Below, one piece after another: positions 57,089 through 64,000 of a stretch of 64,000 bases of DNA. The position numbers were made by a program, and so were the translations under genes. Numbering within the stretch: position 1 is the stretch's first letter; each line of letters begins with the position of its first letter. Under the pieces are notes generated by a model. That model was not told the DNA's origin. It saw only the letters and a program-made list of their open reading frames with translations, and did not search any database. The DNA is taken from assembly GCF_000317305.3 (NCBI RefSeq), contig NC_023036.2, forward strand, positions 3,968,001 to 4,032,000, given 5' to 3'. Origin of the DNA: Mycolicibacterium neoaurum VKM Ac-1815D. Its GTDB lineage: Bacteria > Actinomycetota > Actinomycetes > Mycobacteriales > Mycobacteriaceae.

Positions 57089-60000
57089 TCAGTCCTCCCC
57101 TACCGGCGGGCCTGCCGGACGTGCTGCCGCGCGGCGTCGCGGCCTGCGGACGGGGCCGGCAACGACGGGCTCAACGTCGTTTTCTGAGTCGTCCTCGGAG
57201 TCTGATTCGTCGTCGTCGGAGTCCGAGTCGTCGTCGGAGTCATCCGCATCGTCATCGTCATCGTCGTCGTCGAACTCGTCGTCGTCCGCATCGTCGTCGT
57301 CATCGTCGTCCGAATCATCGTCATCGTCGTCGAGGACGTCGACGATATCGTCGTCGATCCCCACCACGGCGTCGTCATCGTCGTCGGTGTCATCGTCGTC
57401 GGTGTCATCGTCGTCGGAATCGTCCGAGTCCAGGTCGTCCTCGACGGGCCCGCTCTCGAACGCCTCACCGCGGCCGCGGTGCTCATCCGTCTGTTCGGTG
57501 CCATCGATCTCGAGCGACTCGTCGGTCTGGTCCTCGTCACCCTCTTCGCGACCGGCCGCGGCCATCGCCTTGAACATCGGATGTTCACCCGAGGCGTGTG
57601 ACGGCACCTTCGCCATCTGGATGGACTCCTGCGGCTCTTCGGGCTTGCCGGCCTTCTTACCGCGCTTACCGCGACGGCCACCGCCACCACCGTTGCCACC
57701 GTTACCGCCATTGCCGCCGCCGGAATCCGACTTGCGGCCGTTACCGTTCGGCGCCCCCGAATCGACCGGATCGGCATGCAGCACGATCCCGCGACCGGCA
57801 CAGTGACTGCAGGTCGTGGAGAACGCCTCGATCAGCCCGGTACCCAGCTTCTTACGGGTCAGCTGCACCAGGCCAAGGGAGGTCACCTCGGACACCTGAT
57901 GGCGGGTCCGGTCCCTGGCCAGGGCCTCGGTGAGCCGGCGCAGCACCAGGTCGCGGTTGGACTCCAACACCATGTCGATGAAGTCGATGACGATGATCCC
58001 GCCGATATCGCGCAACCGCAGCTGGCGGACGACCTCCTCGGCCGCCTCCAGGTTGTTGCGGGTCACGGTCTGCTCCAGGTTGCCCCCGGAACCGGTGAAC
58101 TTGCCGGTGTTGACGTCGACGACGGTCATCGCCTCGGTGCGGTCGATCACCAGCGTGCCGCCCGAGGGCAGCCACACCTTGCGGTCCATGGCCTTGGCCA
58201 GCTGTTCGTCGATACGGTGCACCGCGAACACGTCCGGCCCGTCCGGCGAGCTCGGCTCGTACTTCGTCATTCGCGGAACGAGTTCCGGTGCCACCGAATT
58301 CACGTAGTCGTTGATGGTGTTCCAGGCCTCGTCACCCGAGACGATCAACCCGGAGAAATCCTCGTTGAACAGGTCACGGATGACCTTGACGAGCACGTCG
58401 GGCTCCTCGTAGAGGGCCACGGCGGCGCCGGCCTTCTTCGCGGTCACCTCGGCGGCGCTCGCCTCGATCTGCGCCCACCGCTCCTGCAGCCGGTTCACAT
58501 CGGTGCGGATGTCGGATTCCTTCACGCCCTCCGACGCGGTGCGGATGATGACCCCGGCTCCGGCCGGGACCACCTCCTTGAGGATCTCCTTGAGGCGCTG
58601 CCGCTCGGTGTCGGGCAGTTTGCGACTGATCCCGGTCGAGGATGCTCCCGGCACGTAGACCAGATAGCGACCGGCCAGCGAGACCTGGGTCGTCAGCCGC
58701 GCACCCTTGTGCCCGACGGGGTCCTTGCTGACCTGGACCACGACGTAATCGCCGGGTTTGAGGGCCTGCTCGATCTTGCGCTGGGCACCACCGAGGCCGG
58801 CGGCCTCCCAGTTGACCTCGCCGGCGTAGAGCACACCGTTGCGGCCGCGGCCGATGTCGACGAAGGCCGCCTCCATCGAGGGCAGCACGTTCTGGACGAT
58901 GCCCAGGTAGATGTTGCCGACCAGGGACGCCGAGGCGGCCGACGTCACGAAGTGCTCGACGACGACACCGTCCTCCAGCACCGCGATCTGGGTGTACCGC
59001 GCGCCCTCGTGCGGCGGTTCGGTACGGACCTTGTCGCGCACGATCATGGTGCGCTCGACCGCCTCGCGGCGGGCCAGGAACTCGGCCTCGCTCAGGATCG
59101 GCGGGCGGCGGCGGCCGGCATCGCGGCCATCACGGCGGCGCTGTCGTTTGGCCTCCAGTCGGGTCGAGCCCGAGATGCCCTGGATCTCGTCGGGATCTTT
59201 ACCGTCACGTGCCGAGGCCGCCTTGGACCGCGGCGCACGCTCGTGCACGACGGTGTTGGGCGGATCATCCGGAGCGCCGTTGTCGTCGGAATCGGCCGAG
59301 CCGGACTTGCGGCGACGGCGACGCCTGCGGCGACGGGTACCCGCCTCGCCGGTGCCGTCCTCGCCGTTGTCCTCGTCGGAATCCTCGCCGTCCCCGGCAT
59401 CACCGGAATCTTCGGCGTCGTCGGTGGCGGACTCCGCGGACTCGCCTTCGGCGTCGGTCTCGGCGTCTGCATCGCCGTCTTCGCCGTCCTCGGCGCTCTG
59501 CTCACCACGGCCTCGGCCCCGGCCCCGGCGACCACGGCGACGGCGCCGCGCGGCGGGACGTTCGGAATCGTCACCGTCACCGTCGGCATCATCGACGTCG
59601 CCGTCGGTATCGGTATCGGTGTCCTCGGAGTCACCGGCCGGTTCGGATGCGGCCGGACGGGGTGCAAGTTTGACCGGCTGCGGGGCCACGAACAGCGGCA
59701 TATACGCGGCGGGCTCCTCGGCCGGTGGAGAACTGGGCGGCGCCTCGAGGAGCAGCCGGGACTCGGGTTCCTCGATCGCCGGTGCGGCGAACACGGTGTC
59801 GGTCGCCGGCACCTCGGTGATGGTCTCTTCGACGACGACCACCTCGGTCGGGGTCGTGACCTCGGCTGGGGTCTCCACGGCGGCGGTCTCCACGACGGGG
59901 GGCGCCTCGGCCGGGGTCTCCTCGGCCGGGGTCCCCACAGCTGGGCTTTCCGCTGCGGGGCCCTCAACTGCGGTGGCGGTCGCCTCGGCGTTGAGCACCT

Positions 60001-60202
60001 CGCGAACACGCTCGGCCTCTTCACGCGCGACGGTCGAGTGTGGGCTGCGCGCACGGCCGTCCAGCTGGGCCAGCGCGTCCACGATCCGCTTGCTGGTGGT
60101 GCCGAGCACCCTGGCCAGCGAGTGGACTCTCAGCTTCGCCGGCAGTTCCTCGCTGTGTGCGGTGTTTTCAGATAGGTCTTTGTTAGGGGCATCTTCGGCC
60201 AC
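57089..60202 (-). CDS. rne: Ribonuclease E/G with acidic low-complexity tail
   Basis: 1037-residue endoribonuclease for mRNA decay and rRNA/tRNA processing. Parts in order: an IF2_N-like helical module (KLRVHSLARVLGTTSKRIVDALAQLD), a long acidic and Arg-rich disordered region to about residue 370, the S1/RNase E core (NIYLGIVQNVLPSMEAAFVDIGRGRNGVLYAGEV), the catalytic DNase I-like region with IIVIDFIDMVLESNRD, the zinc-link CSHCAGRG, a Gly/Asn segment, and a C-terminal tail almost wholly Asp/Ser/Glu encoded by GAC/GAT repeats. Longer than M. tuberculosis Rne (953); the extra length is probably in the disordered arms. Confidence 0.96.
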   Translation of the reverse strand: MAEDAPNKDLSENTAHSEELPAKLRVHSLARVLGTTSKRIVDALAQLDGRARSPHSTVAREEAERVREVLNAEATATAVEGPAAESPAVGTPAEETPAEAPPVVETAAVETPAEVTTPTEVVVVEETITEVPATDTVFAAPAIEEPESRLLLEAPPSSPPAEEPAAYMPLFVAPQPVKLAPRPAASEPAGDSEDTDTDTDGDVDDADGDGDDSERPAARRRRRGRRGRGRGRGEQSAEDGEDGDADAETDAEGESAESATDDAEDSGDAGDGEDSDEDNGEDGTGEAGTRRRRRRRRRKSGSADSDDNGAPDDPPNTVVHERAPRSKAASARDGKDPDEIQGISGSTRLEAKRQRRRDGRDAGRRRPPILSEAEFLARREAVERTMIVRDKVRTEPPHEGARYTQIAVLEDGVVVEHFVTSAASASLVGNIYLGIVQNVLPSMEAAFVDIGRGRNGVLYAGEVNWEAAGLGGAQRKIEQALKPGDYVVVQVSKDPVGHKGARLTTQVSLAGRYLVYVPGASSTGISRKLPDTERQRLKEILKEVVPAGAGVIIRTASEGVKESDIRTDVNRLQERWAQIEASAAEVTAKKAGAAVALYEEPDVLVKVIRDLFNEDFSGLIVSGDEAWNTINDYVNSVAPELVPRMTKYEPSSPDGPDVFAVHRIDEQLAKAMDRKVWLPSGGTLVIDRTEAMTVVDVNTGKFTGSGGNLEQTVTRNNLEAAEEVVRQLRLRDIGGIIVIDFIDMVLESNRDLVLRRLTEALARDRTRHQVSEVTSLGLVQLTRKKLGTGLIEAFSTTCSHCAGRGIVLHADPVDSGAPNGNGRKSDSGGGNGGNGGNGGGGGRRGKRGKKAGKPEEPQESIQMAKVPSHASGEHPMFKAMAAAGREEGDEDQTDESLEIDGTEQTDEHRGRGEAFESGPVEDDLDSDDSDDDDTDDDDTDDDDDAVVGIDDDIVDVLDDDDDDSDDDDDDDADDDEFDDDDDDDDADDSDDDSDSDDDESDSEDDSENDVEPVVAGPVRRPRRRAAARPAGPPVGED

Positions 60203-60496
60203 GAATTCTCCTCAAGCCCCCGGGCGCGTCCGATGACGCGGCCACGCGAGGGCTTCCGCTATGGGTCCGGGGAACTTCTCCCGAACTTGTTATGGTCTCG
60301 CCCCGAGGGATCCATGACGAACCCGTTCGGCGCCTGGCTGAATGATGGCTGGACGCTCTGGCGCCGCACCGCTCGCGCGATGGTCGCACTCGTCGAAGTC
60401 TTCATCCGGGTTCCCGGCCCCAGTGTGGCGCCGGTCTCCCGTGGTCAGTATCCCATATCGCGCGCCCGAATCTGACCAAGGCGGCGAAAGCGAGCG
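60203..60496. other. rne 5' leader and ndk-rne spacer
   Basis: 294 bases between the ndk stop and the rne start. No protein-coding signal was found: the short plus-strand frames here have no family likeness. The space suits a long rne 5' untranslated region, which is a known property of mycobacterial rne, plus its promoter. A minus-strand TATGGGATACTG near 60445-60456 contains possible -10 hexamers. Confidence 0.45.
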
Positions 60497-60916
60497 CTAA
60501 GCGCCGGTCAGACCGGGGAACCAGAGCGCGATCTCACGGGCAGCCGACTCGGGCGAGTCGGAGCCGTGCACCAGGTTCTCCTGGGTCACCGTGGCGAAGT
60601 CGCCGCGGATGGTGCCCGGGGTGGCCTTCTCGACGGGATCGGTGCCACCGGCGATCTGACGGAACGCGGCGATGGCCCGCGGACCCTCGACGACTGCGGC
60701 CACAACCGGCCCGGAGGTGATGAATTCCAGCAGCGATCCGAAGAACGGCTTGCCGTCGTGCTCGGCGTAATGCTGGCGAGCCACGTCCTCGCTGACGTTC
60801 TTCAGCTCCAGCGCCGCAAAGGTCAAGCCCTTGCGCTCGATCCGGCCGAGGACCTCACCGATCAGGTTCCGCTGTACGCCGTCGGGCTTGATCAACACGA
60901 GAGTCCGCTCAGTCAC
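60497..60916 (-). CDS. ndk: Nucleoside diphosphate kinase
   Basis: 139-residue enzyme exchanging the terminal phosphate between nucleoside tri- and diphosphates. MTERTLVLIKPDGVQRNLIGEVLGR, the active-site phosphohistidine in NLVHGSDSPESA, and a C-terminal truncation typical of mycobacterial Ndk are present. GTG 60916 lies 7 bases after a -10 hexamer TAGGCT (60924-60929), so the mRNA is probably leaderless. Rv2445c position. Confidence 0.97.
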   Translation of the reverse strand: MTERTLVLIKPDGVQRNLIGEVLGRIERKGLTFAALELKNVSEDVARQHYAEHDGKPFFGSLLEFITSGPVVAAVVEGPRAIAAFRQIAGGTDPVEKATPGTIRGDFATVTQENLVHGSDSPESAAREIALWFPGLTGA

Positions 60917-60943
60917 GGCGCATAGCCTACCGGGCAGTAACGA

Positions 60944-61366
60944 CTACTCGGCGTCGGGTCGGCGAGCGGCCTGCTGTGACGGCAGCTGACCGCGATCCTG
61001 GCGCCGTTTCACCTCGGCGCGCAGATAGATGATCAGCGCCCATACCGCGGCGAACACGACGCCGATGAAGCCGATGGCGGCGTGTATCAGAGCACCGGCG
61101 ATCAGCACGAACTGCACCCCGAGGTTGACCCAGATGATGCCGGGCCTGCCCTGCACGCCCGACATCAACACCAACACCACGGCGGCACCGATCAGGAACC
61201 CGCCGCTGGCCACCGTCAACCCGGCCGCGCCGTTGGCCACCACCGGCAGCGCCAGCAGCGCCACGATGGCCTCCAGGATCAAGGTGCCCGCCATGATGCC
61301 GCGGAAGCTCTTCCACGGATCCGGAGGTGTGCCGGGTGTGACCGGGCGTTCGCTGGCGTCGCTCAT
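60944..61366 (-). CDS. DUF4233 membrane protein (Rv2446c-like)
   Basis: 140-residue membrane protein with four hydrophobic spans: TLILEAIVALLALPVV, GFLIGAAVVLVLMSGV, GIIWVNLGVQFVLIAGALIHAAIGFIGVVFAAVWALIIYL (two spans) and a charged C-terminal tail EVKRRQDRGQ. It matches the DUF4233 protein that accompanies folC in actinobacteria. Function unknown. A GGGAGG ribosome site precedes the ATG; it is 66 bases downstream of folC on the same strand. Confidence 0.88.
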   Translation of the reverse strand: MSDASERPVTPGTPPDPWKSFRGIMAGTLILEAIVALLALPVVANGAAGLTVASGGFLIGAAVVLVLMSGVQGRPGIIWVNLGVQFVLIAGALIHAAIGFIGVVFAAVWALIIYLRAEVKRRQDRGQLPSQQAARRPDAE

Positions 61367-61432
61367 GCGACTGCCTCCCAGGCTCGGCTGTCACATATCC
61401 GACTGTCGATTCGCTCCCAAGCGTCGCTCATG

Positions 61433-62836
61433 TCAGGCGGGATCCTTCCCGAACAGGGTGCGGGCCGCACCGGCGGTGACGACGGAGCCGGTGATGACCA
61501 TGCCGCTACCGGAGAAACCCTCACCATCGTTGCCGGACTCCTCGACCAACGCGGTGGCTGCCTCGATCGCGTCGGGCAGTGTGGCGGCGGTGAGCACCCG
61601 GTCTGGCCCGAAGCGTTCTTCGGCCCGCGCGCCAAGGGTCTCGACATCCAATGCCCTCGGGGACCCGTTGTGGGTGACCACGAGCATGTCGAAGGCAGGC
61701 TCGAGGGCCGCCAGGATCCCGTCGACATCCTTGTCTGCCATCACCGAGATCACGCCGACCAGATAACGGAAATCGAACTCGGCGTCCAGCGCCTGGGTCA
61801 AGGCGGTGGCACCGGCTGGATTGTGCGCGGCGTCGACGAATACCGTCGGCGCGCTGCGCACGCGTTCCAACCGGCCCGGACTGGCCACCGACGCGAATCC
61901 GGCGCGCACGGCGTCGATATCGAGCTGACGCTGTGCACCGGCGCCGAAGAACGCCTCCACCGCCGCCAGCGCGAGCACCGCGTTGTGGGCCTGATGCTCA
62001 CCGTGCAGCGGTAGGAAGATCTCGTCGTACACGCCGCCGAGCCCCTGCAGGGTGAGCAGCTGACCGCCGATCGCGATCTGGCGATCCAATACCGCGAATT
62101 CCGAGTCTTCGCGTGCCACAGCGGCATCGGCGCGCACGGCCTCGGCGAGCAGCACCTCCATGGCGTCGGGAGGCTGGCGCGCGATCAGGGCGACCGTGTC
62201 GGTCGGGATGAGCGCGTCCTGCTGCTTGTGGATGATCCCGGCCTTCTCCCCCGCGATCTCGGCGATGGTCTCACCGAGAAAGTCGGTGTGGTCCAGCCCG
62301 ATCGGGGTGATCACCGCGACGGGGGCCTGCACGACATTGGTCGCGTCCCAGCGCCCACCCAGCCCGGTTTCGATGACGGCGACGTCGACGGGCGCATCGG
62401 CGAAGGCCGCGAAGGCCATCGCGGTGAGCACCTCGAACTTGCTCATCTTCGGGCCACCGGCCGCTTCGGACTGCTGGTCGACGAGCTCGACGAACGGTTC
62501 GATCTCGCGATACGTTGCCACGTATTCGGCTGGGCTAAGCGGCTTTCCGTCGATGGAGATGCGCTCGACCGCGGACTGCAGGTGCGGACTGGTGGTGCGA
62601 CCGGTGCGCCGGTGCAGTGCGATCAACAGCGCGTCGACGATGCGGGCCACCGAGGTCTTGCCGTTGGTGCCGGCGATGTGGATCGAGGGGTACGCGCGCT
62701 GGGGTCCGCCCAGCAGTTCCAGCAGCGCGACGATCCGGGTGGTGCTCGGCTCGATCTTGGTTTCCGGCCAGCGCTGGTCGAGCAGATGCTCGACCTGAAG
62801 CAGGGCCGCGACCTCATCGGGGGTGGGTTGGCTCAT
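61433..62836 (-). CDS. folC: Folylpolyglutamate synthase/dihydrofolate synthase
   Basis: 467-residue Mur-ligase-fold enzyme that adds glutamates to folates and may also make dihydrofolate. ATP-binding P-loop SIHIAGTNGKTSVARI, omega-loop region SPHLQSAVERISI, metal and ATP contacts in VIETGLGGRWDATNVV, and the C-terminal domain with VFVDAAHNPAGATALTQAL (HNP motif). Length and context (valS upstream, DUF4233 downstream) match Rv2447c. Confidence 0.95.
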   Translation of the reverse strand: MSQPTPDEVAALLQVEHLLDQRWPETKIEPSTTRIVALLELLGGPQRAYPSIHIAGTNGKTSVARIVDALLIALHRRTGRTTSPHLQSAVERISIDGKPLSPAEYVATYREIEPFVELVDQQSEAAGGPKMSKFEVLTAMAFAAFADAPVDVAVIETGLGGRWDATNVVQAPVAVITPIGLDHTDFLGETIAEIAGEKAGIIHKQQDALIPTDTVALIARQPPDAMEVLLAEAVRADAAVAREDSEFAVLDRQIAIGGQLLTLQGLGGVYDEIFLPLHGEHQAHNAVLALAAVEAFFGAGAQRQLDIDAVRAGFASVASPGRLERVRSAPTVFVDAAHNPAGATALTQALDAEFDFRYLVGVISVMADKDVDGILAALEPAFDMLVVTHNGSPRALDVETLGARAEERFGPDRVLTAATLPDAIEAATALVEESGNDGEGFSGSGMVITGSVVTAGAARTLFGKDPA

Positions 62837-62864
62837 CGGCGATCGGCTCCGCTGCTCGCTGGTC

Positions 62865-64000
62865 TCATTTCAGGTCGGCGAGTCGCGCGGTGATCCGTTC
62901 GACCTCCTCGGCCGCCAACTGTTGCCGACCCTTGATCTTCTCGACGACGTTCTCGGGTGCCTTGGCCAGGAAGTCGGCGTTGCCGAGCTTGCCCGTTGTC
63001 TGCGCGAGTTCCTTCTGCGCGGCGGCAAGATCCTTTTCCAGACGGCGCTTCTCGGCGGCCACGTCCACGGTGCCCGAGGTGTCCACCTCGACGGTCACCG
63101 TGCCATTGGTCAACCGCACCTCGACCGCTGCCGAGGCGGCGAAATCCTCGGTGGGGTCGGTGAGCCACGCCAGCGCGGTGACCGCGGGCAGCTGCGACTC
63201 GATATCGCTGGCATCCAGACCGGTCAACCGGGCCGGCACCTTCTGCCGATCGGCCAGGCCCTGATCGCTGCGGAACCGGCGCACCTCGGTAACCAGCTTC
63301 TGCATATCTGTGATGCGTCGGGTCGCGGTGGCGTCCACGCCGTGCGCGGTGACGGTCGGCCAGTCGGCGATGACGACCGACTCCCCGCCGGTGAGGGCCT
63401 TCCACAGCGTCTCGGTGACGAACGGCATGACCGGGTGCAGCAGCTTCAGCAGGGTGTCGAGCACCGCGGCCAGAACCGCGCCGGTGTGCGAATGACCCTG
63501 TGCTACCTGGACCTTGGCCAGTTCCAGGTACCAGTCGCAGAACTCGTCCCAGGCGAAGTGATACAGCGCCTCGCAGGCCCGGCTGAACTCGTATGCCTCC
63601 AGTGCGGCATCGGCCTCGGCACGCACCTCCTCGAGGCGCCCGAGGATCCAGCGATCGGCATCGGTGAGCTGATCGGCGCCGGGTAGATCGGTCAGCTCGG
63701 CGCCGTTCATCAGGGCGAACTTGGTGGCGTTGAACAGTTTGGTGGCGAAATTGCGGGAGGCGCGAGCGTGGTCCTCACCGATGGACAGGTCGCCGCCGGG
63801 GCTCGCGCCGCGGGCCAGGGTGAACCGCAGCGCATCGGCACCGAACTTCTCCACCCAGTCCAGCGGGTCGATGCCGTTGCCCTTGGACTTGCTCATCTTG
63901 CGGCCGAACTCATCGCGGATCAGGCCGTGCAGGAACACATTCTCGAACGGGACCTGCGGCCGGCCGGTGGCCGGGGCCGGCACGGCGTCATCTCCGGAGA
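62865..64000 (-). CDS. valS: Valyl-tRNA synthetase, C-terminal part
   Basis: Partial gene that runs off the right edge; about 378 C-terminal residues are present. The ATP-binding KMSKSKGNG motif is in GRKMSKSKGNGIDPLDWVEKFGADALRF; the anticodon-binding helical domain follows, and the end is the coiled-coil tRNA arm typical of ValS (AEKRRLEKDLAAAQKELAQT). The HIGH motif and editing domain lie outside the window. folC starts 28 bases downstream on the same strand, so valS-folC-DUF4233 is one unit. Confidence 0.95.
   Translation of the reverse strand, partial: SGDDAVPAPATGRPQVPFENVFLHGLIRDEFGRKMSKSKGNGIDPLDWVEKFGADALRFTLARGASPGGDLSIGEDHARASRNFATKLFNATKFALMNGAELTDLPGADQLTDADRWILGRLEEVRAEADAALEAYEFSRACEALYHFAWDEFCDWYLELAKVQVAQGHSHTGAVLAAVLDTLLKLLHPVMPFVTETLWKALTGGESVVIADWPTVTAHGVDATATRRITDMQKLVTEVRRFRSDQGLADRQKVPARLTGLDASDIESQLPAVTALAWLTDPTEDFAASAAVEVRLTNGTVTVEVDTSGTVDVAAEKRRLEKDLAAAQKELAQTTGKLGNADFLAKAPENVVEKIKGRQQLAAEEVERITARLADLK

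Noticed and set aside
57776..60175. 799-codon plus-strand open frame opposite rne
   Set aside because: It mirrors the repetitive rne gene, has no family likeness, and rne on the other strand is unmistakable.

Overview
The window is high-GC actinobacterial chromosome, almost certainly a fast-growing Mycobacterium (Mycolicibacterium). Read right to left, the gene order follows the M. tuberculosis Rv2399c-Rv2448c backbone: cysT, subI, GH15 trehalase, lppR, lepA, a MazF-fold protein, CBS protein, rnz, the transglutaminase/alpha-E/ATP-grasp trio, rpsT, holA, comEC, comEA, degV, octT, gpgP, rsfS, nadD, a MoxR/VWA pair, proA, rbsK, nadE, proB, obgE, rpmA, rplU, rne, ndk, folC and valS. Accessory blocks are inserted into it. 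No rRNA, tRNA, CRISPR array, intact insertion sequence or prophage was seen. The only mobile-element-like relic is the tail of a REP13E12-type HNH protein.

Positions 1-11000 form a sulfur and cysteine locus. The sulfate importer genes subI-cysT lie behind a leaderless small ORF that ends in Cys-Cys-Cys-Arg. A second leaderless small ORF, ending in four Cys codons, precedes a thioester-domain-like protein that appears to lack its thioester cysteine. Divergent from that unit is a Family 2A encapsulin shell gene overlapping the gene for its cysteine desulfurase cargo, which has a long disordered N-terminal loading region, followed by an Eis-family acetyltransferase. Polycysteine small ORFs are established cysteine-responsive attenuators in mycobacteria. 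The layout therefore suggests that sulfate uptake and the thioester-like protein are induced when cysteine is scarce, next to a compartment that handles cysteine sulfur.

Positions 11000-25600 hold lppR, lepA (which has no canonical start codon), an orphan MazF-fold gene, and an organosulfur block: a divergent SsuD monooxygenase preceded by its own leaderless small ORF, and a MetNIQ-like transporter with a second flavin monooxygenase. Next comes a four-gene ABC importer with two tandem binding lipoproteins. A cobalamin riboswitch in its leader identifies it as a corrinoid (BtuFCD-type) importer. GNAT and CBS genes follow.

Positions 25600-49500 are mostly conserved housekeeping: rnz, the transglutaminase operon, rpsT with a clear intrinsic terminator, holA/comEC/comEA, the methylglucose-lipopolysaccharide pathway genes octT and gpgP in an operon with rsfS and nadD, proA, rbsK, nadE and a sirtuin. 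A small accessory set at 34000-37650 (VOC protein, SnoaL-like protein, hydrolase, TetR and a divergent DapB-like oxidoreductase) carries two palindromic operators.

Positions 49500-53660 hold a P450/TetR pair with a perfect operator inside a leaderless promoter, and a possible glycan-modification pair (flavoprotein and PIG-L deacetylase). From 53657 to the end is core genome: proB-obgE-rpmA-rplU, with a very strong hairpin between rpmA and obgE, then rne, ndk, folC and partial valS. A recurring motif is a -10 hexamer TANNNT placed 6-7 bases before the start codon, which marks many leaderless transcripts.
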